This document shows positions 1 through 5,491 of a stretch of DNA of 10,929 nucleotides, in pieces (within the stretch, counting starts at the first letter, position 1; each line of letters starts with the position of its first letter). Origin of the DNA: Anaerolineales bacterium (lineage in GTDB: Bacteria; Chloroflexota; Anaerolineae; Anaerolineales; Villigracilaceae); assembly GCA_025938055.1 (NCBI GenBank), contig JAICQC010000124.1:1-10929 (forward strand), given 5' to 3'. Made by a program: the position numbers and the translations under genes. Below the pieces are notes generated by a model that saw nothing but the letters and a program-made list of their open reading frames with translations, was not told the DNA's origin and did no database searches.

Positions 1-1
1 A

Positions 2-418
2 CAGCAGTGGCTGACGACCGTCCGGCAGAACCGCAGGTTTGCGAGCGCGCGCTGGGAAGAGCAAATTCCCGTGACCGTCACCACCCTGGATGCACTGATC
101 GCGCAGTACGGCAGACCCGCCTTTTGCAAGATCGACGTGGAGGGCGCGGAACTGGAGGTACTCCAGGGACTCTCGCAGCCACTGACAGCCCTCTCGTTCG
201 AATACATCCCGGCTGCGATCGAGACCGCCGTCGGTTGTATTGAGCGGTTGCGTCAGTTGGGAGAATATGAATACAACTGGCGTGTGAGTGAATTCCCGCG
301 ATTGCGTTCAACCGCCTGGCTCACCCCCGCGGATATGATTATGCAGCTCCAGCGTATGCCGCGCGGCGGGAATTCGGGAGATGTATATGCAAGGCTGACT
401 GCCAAGGGTAATAACTGA
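2..418 (+). CDS. FkbM family SAM-dependent methyltransferase, 5'-truncated (C-terminal 138 residues)
   Basis: The reading frame is open from base 2 with no start codon in view, so the gene begins upstream of the window. The visible part carries the C-terminal half of the FkbM methyltransferase domain: a VTTLDAL segment, then KIDVEGAELEVLQGL (beginning about codon 43), in which the Asp-Val-Glu-Gly block is the family hallmark, and then an LSFEYIP strand. FkbM-type enzymes transfer a methyl group from SAM, usually to a hydroxyl on a sugar, lipid or polyketide; the substrate cannot be told from this fragment. A tail of about 60 residues follows the core. The gene ends 34 bases before the acyltransferase and may belong to the same operon. 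The ATG at 71 falls inside the domain and is not the start. Family assignment is firm; substrate is unknown. Confidence 0.85.
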   Translation, partial: QQWLTTVRQNRRFASARWEEQIPVTVTTLDALIAQYGRPAFCKIDVEGAELEVLQGLSQPLTALSFEYIPAAIETAVGCIERLRQLGEYEYNWRVSEFPRLRSTAWLTPADMIMQLQRMPRGGNSGDVYARLTAKGNN

Positions 419-452
419 GCTGCCGAGCTTGTCTGCTCTTTAGAAACCACGA

Positions 453-1340
453 ATGATTCCTTCGAATGTAGATACACTGACACAAATCAATTTGGATGAC
501 CTTATCTTGTCCTTTGGATGGCAGGACCGTCCATTCCTCGCGCGCCTCCTGCGTCGCGCGTTGATTTCTCCGCCGCAAACCTTCGCGCACCAGATGGTGG
601 AATTTGATTCTGCCATCGACAGTTGCGGACTGGTGGATGCATCACGGCTTGCGATACGAAATTATGTGGATGACATCCGCGTCTTTGGCAGGGAGCGCAT
701 CCCGGCTGCGGGTTTTTTGGCATTGTCCAATCATCCGGGCATGACCGATACGCTTTCGCTCTTCATCGCGCTCAACCGTTCCGATCTCAAAATTATCGCG
801 CTGGATCGTCCATTTTTGAACGCGCTGCCCAACATGAGCAAGCAGCTTGCGTATGTGAGCGACGACGCCGGGTCGCGCATCCGGCTGATACGACAGGTCA
901 GCACACATCTGCGAAGCGGCGGTGCGGCGCTCACCTTCCCTGCCGGGCACATCGAACCCGACCCCGATATTCATCAGGGCGTGGCGGAATCGTTATGCGC
1001 TTGGACCGATAGCGGCGGGGTCTTCATGCGTATGGCGCCTGACGCCGCGGTTCTGCCTGTCCTCGTACGCGGTGTTGTTCAGAGGAAGACTGCCTATCAC
1101 CCCCTCACCTATCTCAAACGGGCACGCCAGGAACGAGAAAAACTGGCTGCCGCCTTGCAACTACTTTCACATGTGATGCTGAAAAAGAAGGATGTTCATG
1201 TGCGCGTGCAGATCGGCAATCCCATTTACACAAAGGAGCTGGGCACCACAGATACGAAGGTGATCCATCAGGCTGTGCTGGAGGAGATGAGACAATTGAT
1301 CACGAATCCGCCCGTGGGAGAAGGAGAGAAATTACTGTGA
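453..1340 (+). CDS. PlsC-like lysophospholipid/glycerol-phosphate acyltransferase family protein
   Basis: This 295-residue protein shows the glycerolipid acyltransferase signature. An HX4D box lies at residues 94-99 within SNHPGMTD, where His94 is the expected catalytic base and Asp99 its partner. A second block, TFPAGHIEPD at 161-170, sits where the family has its FPEGTRS-type phosphate-binding motif, but with Ala-Gly-His in place of Glu-Gly-Thr, so the acyl acceptor may not be an ordinary lysophosphatidate. No clear transmembrane helix is visible, so it is probably a peripheral inner-membrane enzyme. About 75 residues precede the core and do not resemble a signal peptide. No strong ribosome binding site precedes the ATG. 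Its TGA stop overlaps the GTG start of the next gene, which suggests translational coupling with a lipid-related membrane protein. The acyl acceptor is unknown. Confidence 0.8.
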   Translation: MIPSNVDTLTQINLDDLILSFGWQDRPFLARLLRRALISPPQTFAHQMVEFDSAIDSCGLVDASRLAIRNYVDDIRVFGRERIPAAGFLALSNHPGMTDTLSLFIALNRSDLKIIALDRPFLNALPNMSKQLAYVSDDAGSRIRLIRQVSTHLRSGGAALTFPAGHIEPDPDIHQGVAESLCAWTDSGGVFMRMAPDAAVLPVLVRGVVQRKTAYHPLTYLKRARQEREKLAAALQLLSHVMLKKKDVHVRVQIGNPIYTKELGTTDTKVIHQAVLEEMRQLITNPPVGEGEKLL

Positions 1341-2398
1341 GCCCATCCTCTCCCCTGACGCCTCTCCCGGCAAGCGACTCCCCCGTTACAGGTCCTGTTT
1401 CTCTGCAGAGAAAAGCCGGGCTCAAAGTTAAGCCCGCTGCGCGTCTACTTATTATTTATTCTGCGCTGGCTATACTCCTCTACATTGCCCTTCGAAATGT
1501 GCCGCTCGATGAAATCTGGAGCACGGTCAGCCGATTGCAGTTATGGCAGGTTGGGCTCCTGTTTGGATTGAATCTATTCATTTACGCGCTGATCACATTG
1601 CGCTGGTGGATCATCGTCCGCGCTGAAAACAAGTCTGTTGCTTATTTCCCGTTATTACTGGTGGGAATTGCTGTGTTTGGAGTCAGTTACTTCACGCTGG
1701 GTCCGCATGTGGGCGGGGAACCACTCCAGGTATTTTATCTTCAGCGGAGATACAAGCTCACGTTCACACATGCCACTGCCTCCGTTGTGATGGATAAGCT
1801 GCTCGAGCTGCTTGCAAACTTCGTGCTGCTCGTGGTCGGGCTGACCGCCATCCTGCGGGCGGGGATCCTTTCGACAAACGGAAGCGCTTCCTGGCTGAGC
1901 CTGAGCGGGCTGGTTATCGTGTGCATGTGGCCGCCCATCCATATCCTCCTTTTGTATAATCAGAAGTATCCGTTGTCCGCCTTTCTGCGCAGCCTGCCCT
2001 GGGTCAAAAAGGATTCAAAACCGGTGCGCTTTATCGCCGCCTCTGAACGGCTGGCAGGCACGTTCTGCCGGCGGCACTTCTCATCCCTGATCCTTGCGAT
2101 CTTTGTATCACTTTGCGCAGTCATGGGCATGGTCACCGAGTTCGCGCTCATCACGAGCTTTCTGGGCATCGAGCTGCCGTTCTGGCAGACCATCGCCGCA
2201 TGGACGGCAGGCTGGCTTGCCCTGCTCGCGCCGCTGCCCGGCGGGTTGGGCGCGCTCGAAGCCAGTGAAGTCTTTGCGCTCGGCGCGTTCGGTGTTTCGG
2301 CAGCATTGGCAATTGGTGTTACGCTGGTCATGCGAGGGCGTGACCTGCTGATTGGCAGCCTGGGCTTGTTCCTCGCAAGCCGGGTCATAGGAAAGTAA
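1337..2398 (+). CDS. Lysylphosphatidylglycerol synthase TM region / UPF0104 family integral membrane protein
   Basis: This 353-residue polytopic membrane protein begins at a GTG whose bases overlap the preceding stop; AAGGAG at 1321-1326 is a good ribosome binding site. A Pro/Ser-rich N-terminal stretch (residues 1-32) precedes about eight hydrophobic segments, at roughly 35-53, 70-94, 101-121, 155-177, 187-207, 248-275, 284-300 and 312-348. Two conserved blocks of the family are present: LGPHVGGEPLQVF at 121-133, matching the PG-x-x-GE loop, and PLPGGLGALEASEVF at 299-313 with Arg333 in the last helical region. This domain is the flippase half of MprF; stand-alone members are common and mostly uncharacterised, and are thought to move or bind lipids. 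No aminoacyl-transferase domain is attached, so it should not be called a lysyl-PG synthase. Coupling to an acyltransferase fits a lipid-linked role. Confidence 0.82.
   Translation: MSPSSPLTPLPASDSPVTGPVSLQRKAGLKVKPAARLLIIYSALAILLYIALRNVPLDEIWSTVSRLQLWQVGLLFGLNLFIYALITLRWWIIVRAENKSVAYFPLLLVGIAVFGVSYFTLGPHVGGEPLQVFYLQRRYKLTFTHATASVVMDKLLELLANFVLLVVGLTAILRAGILSTNGSASWLSLSGLVIVCMWPPIHILLLYNQKYPLSAFLRSLPWVKKDSKPVRFIAASERLAGTFCRRHFSSLILAIFVSLCAVMGMVTEFALITSFLGIELPFWQTIAAWTAGWLALLAPLPGGLGALEASEVFALGAFGVSAALAIGVTLVMRGRDLLIGSLGLFLASRVIGK
1398..1413. repeat. 16-base perfect palindrome followed by a 6-base inverted repeat, inside the UPF0104 gene
   Basis: TTTCTCTGCAGAGAAA is fully self-complementary. 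Just downstream, CGGGCT (1417-1422) pairs with AGCCCG (1431-1436) around an 8-base loop. Both lie in the variable N-terminal extension of the membrane protein, before the first helix, where protein constraint is weak. They could fold in the mRNA, form a protein-binding site, or be chance; nothing in the sequence decides between these. Confidence 0.4.
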
Positions 2399-2450
2399 CG
2401 GGCACACAAGTTTTATCCAACGTCCAAATGTATTGCAAAAGGAGACTATT

Positions 2451-2795
2451 ATGAACCTTACCGCTAAACACTATGGGATTATTCTCTTCACGCTCGCCAC
2501 TGCCTTTCTCCATCTTTCTCTGTTCTCGCAGATGGGTCTCGACCCGATTGTATTGAACGGGCTCGGTTATCTGGCATTGCTGGGTGCATATTTCCTGCCC
2601 ATTCCCTTCTTTCAGGAGAGGCGTAACCTGGTCTGGTGGGCGTTGATGGGCTACACGGTGCTGACTTTTATCCTGTGGGTCATCCTGGGCGATAAAAACT
2701 TCGTCGTCGGTACATCCAGCGCCACCGGGTATTACGCCAAGACCGCAGAACTGTTCCTGATGGGATTCCTGCTGGCGGACAGACCCAAATCCTAA
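2451..2795 (+). CDS. Small four-helix membrane protein of unknown function
   Basis: The start is set at ATG 2451 because an AAAAGGAGA ribosome binding site (about 2437-2445) sits just before it; a TTG at 2433 in the same frame lies upstream of that site and is unlikely. The 114-residue product is almost entirely hydrophobic, with segments at about 8-26, 33-52, 61-80 and 97-110. A Gln-Glu-Arg-Arg-Asn turn lies between helices two and three, and a short polar tail ends the protein. No family motif is recognised. Its TAA stop overlaps the ATG of the dehydrogenase (TAATG), so the two are probably translated together. It follows the UPF0104 gene by 52 bases, and that gap could hold an internal promoter, though none is clear. 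It may anchor or partner one of the soluble enzymes downstream; that is inference. Confidence 0.75.
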   Translation: MNLTAKHYGIILFTLATAFLHLSLFSQMGLDPIVLNGLGYLALLGAYFLPIPFFQERRNLVWWALMGYTVLTFILWVILGDKNFVVGTSSATGYYAKTAELFLMGFLLADRPKS

Positions 2796-3826
2796 TGCAA
2801 GGTAAAATGGGGGAAGTGAAACGAAGGACTATTTACTTCACCGCGCCTCGTCAGGTGGAACTCCGTGAGGAGACCCTGCCTGCTCTCGGCGCGGATGACG
2901 TTCTGGTAGAGACGACCTGCTCGGCGATCAGTGCCGGGACGGAGATGCTGGTCTATCAGGGGCGCTTCCCGCGGGATATCGAAACTGATTCGGCTATTTC
3001 CTCCCTGGGCGGCAGTTTCAGGTATCCGTGCATGTATGGGTATGCCTGCGTAGGAGTCGTGAGGGATACGGGCAGCGAAGTGGACGGTTCATGGCGCGAC
3101 AAACTCGTTTTTGCCTTCCAACCACACACTTCACACTTCGTTACAACTCCCGATTCCTTATTACCGGTACCTGATTCTCTTTCACCTGAATGCGCCTGCT
3201 TTCTTCCCAATATGGAGACGGCTGTCAACCTGGTGCAGGACGGCGCACCGTTATTCGGTGAGCGTGTGCTGGTGCTGGGACAGGGCGTTGTCGGCCTGTT
3301 GACTGCTTCCCTGTTGAGTGAATTCCCACTTGAGGCGCTGGTGGCTGCAGATCGTTATGAGCTGCGGCGAAATACCTCTCCTGTCAAACAGCGTTTATGT
3401 CTTGATCCCAACTCCCCTACATTTCACAAGGATTCAGCCGCTCTCCTCAACGGCAATGCTGACCTGACGTTTGAACTGAGTGGGAACCCCGACGCCCTCA
3501 ACGATGCGCTTGCGCTTACCTGTTTCTCAGGGCGGATCGTGATCGGTTCCTGGTACGGTGAAAAACGCGCCGAGATCGACCTCGGCGGCGCGTTCCATCG
3601 CTCGCGGATCAAGCTGATCTCCTCGCAGGTCAGTACGGTCGCGCCGGAACTGGCAGGCCGCTGGGATAAGGCACGTCGCTTCACGATGGGATGGAAGGCG
3701 CTGGAAAAGGTCAGACCTGAAAAGTGGATCACGCATCGCTTTTCCATCCACCAGGCTGAAGAAGCCTATAAGTTATTGGATGAACATCCACAAGACACGC
3801 TCCAGGTTTTGTTTACCTATGGATAA
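2795..3826 (+). CDS. Medium-chain dehydrogenase/reductase (zinc-binding alcohol dehydrogenase-like)
   Basis: This protein of up to 343 residues has the MDR layout: a GroES-like catalytic domain (to about residue 150), then a Rossmann domain with VLVLGQGVVGLL at 158-169 holding the GxGxxG nucleotide loop, and a terminal strand returning to the first domain. Cys42 in CSAISAGTE matches the first catalytic-zinc ligand position of BchC- and threonine-dehydrogenase-like members. The usual Gly-His-Glu that supplies further ligands is replaced by YGYACVG (81-87), and the four-Cys structural-zinc loop is absent, so zinc dependence is doubtful. The acidic residue after the second Rossmann strand (Asp186) favours NAD(H). 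The ATG at 2795 overlaps the previous stop; ATG 2807, with AAGG at 2799-2802, is a good alternative start. The enzyme probably oxidises or reduces an alcohol or ketone in the cluster's pathway; the substrate is unknown. Confidence 0.85.
   Translation: MQGKMGEVKRRTIYFTAPRQVELREETLPALGADDVLVETTCSAISAGTEMLVYQGRFPRDIETDSAISSLGGSFRYPCMYGYACVGVVRDTGSEVDGSWRDKLVFAFQPHTSHFVTTPDSLLPVPDSLSPECACFLPNMETAVNLVQDGAPLFGERVLVLGQGVVGLLTASLLSEFPLEALVAADRYELRRNTSPVKQRLCLDPNSPTFHKDSAALLNGNADLTFELSGNPDALNDALALTCFSGRIVIGSWYGEKRAEIDLGGAFHRSRIKLISSQVSTVAPELAGRWDKARRFTMGWKALEKVRPEKWITHRFSIHQAEEAYKLLDEHPQDTLQVLFTYG
3125..3180. repeat. Degenerate 7-base periodic tract inside the dehydrogenase gene
   Basis: Two exact copies of CACACTT (3125-3131 and 3132-3138) lead into further 7-base units that keep register: ATTCCTT at 3153, ATTACCG at 3160, GTACCTG at 3167 and ATTCTCT at 3174. 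Three units make 21 bases, so the encoded protein repeats PDSLLPV / PDSLSPE (residues 119-132). It resembles the heptanucleotide STRR repeats known from cyanobacteria, but parts of the encoded peptide may also be conserved in the protein family, so a chance origin is possible. Confidence 0.4.
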
Positions 3827-3836
3827 GGAATAGATT

Positions 3837-4361
3837 ATGAAACAACATGCCGGGTTCTGGCAAAGAGTCGCTGCGTTCGCGCTGGATTACATTATTCTAT
3901 TGGGTTATCTGCTAGGGTTAATTTTGTTATCATTAGTGTTCAACATGCTTCTTGGTGTACAACAATGGCTGTTTGCAGAACGGATACGGGCACAGTTTGT
4001 TGCTTTTTTGCTCGTGACACTTCCCATCACTCTTTATTTTGCACGTTCAGAATCATCCCCGCGGCAGGCGACCTGGGGCAAACAAAGGCTGAAATTGAAG
4101 GTTGTTGACGACAGCGGAAATCGAATTGGCTTTTGGAGAGCGTTCGGACGCACCGCGCTGAAATTCATTCCCTGGGAAATCTCACATACGCTGATCTGGC
4201 AGATCTATTTTTCAGAAGGCACAACTCCGGTTTGGATCAATTACGGCTTTGCCCTGGTCTATTTGCTGATCGGGTTGAACGTTGTCAGCCTGATACTGAC
4301 CAAAACGAACCAAACGTTATACGACCTGCTCACAGGTACGCATGTGATACATTCTGCCTGA
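3837..4361 (+). CDS. RDD family membrane protein
   Basis: This 174-residue protein carries the features that give the RDD family its name. The N-terminal block GFWQRVAAFALDYIILL supplies Arg10 and Asp17 at the start of the first helix, and the C-terminal block TLYDLLTGTHVI supplies Asp163. Between them lies the typical ATWGKQRLKLKVVDDSGNRI loop (78-97), where this family normally has ATPGK. Hydrophobic segments are at about 16-40, 52-68 and 134-154. RDD proteins are small inner-membrane proteins; a few have been linked to ion transport, but most have no proven role. It begins 10 bases after the dehydrogenase stop and ends 12 bases before the ComB-like gene, so it sits inside the operon. The gene looks more AT-rich than its neighbours by eye. 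Confidence 0.87.
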   Translation: MKQHAGFWQRVAAFALDYIILLGYLLGLILLSLVFNMLLGVQQWLFAERIRAQFVAFLLVTLPITLYFARSESSPRQATWGKQRLKLKVVDDSGNRIGFWRAFGRTALKFIPWEISHTLIWQIYFSEGTTPVWINYGFALVYLLIGLNVVSLILTKTNQTLYDLLTGTHVIHSA

Positions 4362-4373
4362 CAAGGAACCGCG

Positions 4374-5057
4374 TTGAAGTTTCACTATGCCACTCTTGAG
4401 AACTGTCACGAAGCGACAGGCATCGTGCTCATCATTGATGTGCTGCGCGCCTTTTCAACCGCAGCGTATGCTTTCTCACGCGGTGCACGGGAGATCCTGC
4501 TCGTCAGCACCGTGGAGGAAGCACTGGCGCTCAAGTCACAAATTCCAAATTCGAAAGCAATGGGCGAAGTAGGTGGTCTCGCACCGAATGGGTTCGACTT
4601 CGGCAACTCGCCCACCCATATTTGTGAAGAGAATCTTGCGGGCATTACGTTGATCCAACGGACAGGCGCAGGGACACAGGGTGCAGTCCGCAGCCGGAAT
4701 GCAGAAGTGATGCTCGCAACTAGTTTAGTATTGGCAAACGCAACTGTCGAATATGTCAAAAAGCTTGGAGTCACAGAGGTCGCCTTCGTGATCACAGGCC
4801 AATACGACAACAGAGGTGACGAAGACCTCGCCTGCGCCGAGTATTTTGAAGCCTTGTTCAAAGGCAAGCAGCCTGAGATGAAGCCGTTTGTCCGTCGTGT
4901 GTATGACTCCAGAGACGCGCTCCAGCACCTCGACCCGGCAGAGACAGGCTTTCCGCTTTCTGATTTGGATTACTGTACACAAATCAACAGATTTGATTTC
5001 GCTATGCCTATCACACGTCAAGACGGCAAACTGGTCATGCGCGCCGTCAAGCCTTAA
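4374..5057 (+). CDS. ComB-like protein (2-phosphosulfolactate phosphatase family)
   Basis: The gene uses a TTG start at 4374 with AAGGAA at 4363-4368. The 227-residue product matches the ComB fold along its length: IIDVLRAFSTA (20-30) with the characteristic Asp-Val-Leu-Arg-Ala, a GEVGG block at 64-68, FGNSP at 76-80, RTGAGTQG at 96-103 and GDEDLACAEYF at 148-158. In methanogens ComB removes phosphate from 2-phosphosulfolactate during coenzyme M synthesis, with Mg2+. Bacterial members are widespread where coenzyme M is not made, and their substrate is largely untested. No ComA, ComC or other sulfolactate gene is visible here, so a phosphatase role on another phosphorylated intermediate of this cluster is equally plausible. 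It lies 20 bases ahead of the PTPS-like gene. Family assignment is strong; the specific reaction is not. Confidence 0.85.
   Translation: MKFHYATLENCHEATGIVLIIDVLRAFSTAAYAFSRGAREILLVSTVEEALALKSQIPNSKAMGEVGGLAPNGFDFGNSPTHICEENLAGITLIQRTGAGTQGAVRSRNAEVMLATSLVLANATVEYVKKLGVTEVAFVITGQYDNRGDEDLACAEYFEALFKGKQPEMKPFVRRVYDSRDALQHLDPAETGFPLSDLDYCTQINRFDFAMPITRQDGKLVMRAVKP
4532..4552. repeat. 7-base tandem tract inside the ComB-like gene
   Basis: CAAGTCA (4532-4538) is followed by two exact copies of CAAATTC (4539-4545, 4546-4552). The tract encodes Lys-Ser-Gln-Ile-Pro-Asn-Ser in a loop between the first helix and the GEVGG block, a part of ComB proteins expected to vary. The period matches the tracts in the dehydrogenase and glycosyltransferase genes. 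Confidence 0.4.
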
Positions 5058-5077
5058 CCCGATACTGGAGAACGAAT

Positions 5078-5488
5078 ATGTATACACTCGGTGTAAAGCG
5101 GGATTTTATTGCCAGACATTTCCTTATCGGCGGGGATTGGGGACCGGAGAACTTCCCAAATTCGCATCACTATGTGCTGGAACTCCAACTCCAGGGCAAT
5201 GAACTTGACGGGCACGGCTATCTCGTGGACATCATGGACGTGGAAAAGCATCTCGATGAAATCGTGAACTATTACAGGGAACAGATGCTGAATGACAAGC
5301 CTGAGTTTGCGGACCTGAACCCATCCATCGAGCATTTCGCGCGTATACTGGCAACCTCACTCAGCGAACGCATCGACGCCGAAAATATCACCATGCTCAA
5401 AATCGTTTTATGGGAGAATGAATCCGCCTGGGCGGCATACGAAGTAAAACGCAAACACACCGGAGCGTTTAAATTTACTGACCTGTAA
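5078..5488 (+). CDS. 6-pyruvoyl-tetrahydropterin synthase/QueD-fold protein with altered active site
   Basis: This 136-residue protein has the T-fold of the PTPS/QueD family and its usual length; GGAG at 5067-5070 supports the ATG. FIARH at 10-14 gives the first zinc ligand, His14, and NSHHYVLEL at 28-36 aligns with the HGHxYxLEV block. There the first His of the pair is Asn28, while the second, His30, is kept. The catalytic Cys that normally lies four residues before that block is Glu24. The LDHxxLND segment is reduced to REQMLND at 67-73, losing the Asp-His pair. The pterin-binding Glu is retained as Glu113 in WEN, and NPSIEHFA (81-88) matches the NPTxENLA block. Ordinary QueD or PTPS catalysis is therefore unlikely. 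PTPS-III proteins also use Glu in place of Cys, but with closer motif spacing. It may bind a pterin or purine-like ligand. It is followed after 3 bases by the glycosyltransferase. Confidence 0.8.
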   Translation: MYTLGVKRDFIARHFLIGGDWGPENFPNSHHYVLELQLQGNELDGHGYLVDIMDVEKHLDEIVNYYREQMLNDKPEFADLNPSIEHFARILATSLSERIDAENITMLKIVLWENESAWAAYEVKRKHTGAFKFTDL

Positions 5489-5491
5489 ATC

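Noticed and set aside
1337..2398. Naming the UPF0104 gene mprF
   Set aside because: Only the membrane-domain family is present; the lysyl-transferase domain that defines MprF is absent.
1960..2409. Antisense open frame (149 codons) opposite the UPF0104 gene
   Set aside because: It is opposite a conserved membrane-protein region (PGGLGALE block) and has no domain of its own.
2433..2450. TTG 2433 as start of the small membrane protein
   Set aside because: The AAAAGGAGA ribosome binding site lies downstream of this TTG and directly ahead of ATG 2451.
4406..4867. Antisense open frame (153 codons) opposite the ComB-like gene
   Set aside because: The + strand frame has the full ComB motif set; the antisense product is low-complexity and rich in Ser and Ala, as expected of a shadow frame.
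5078..5488. Naming the PTPS-like gene queD and invoking queuosine synthesis
   Set aside because: The key catalytic residues are missing and no queC, queE or queF gene is near it.
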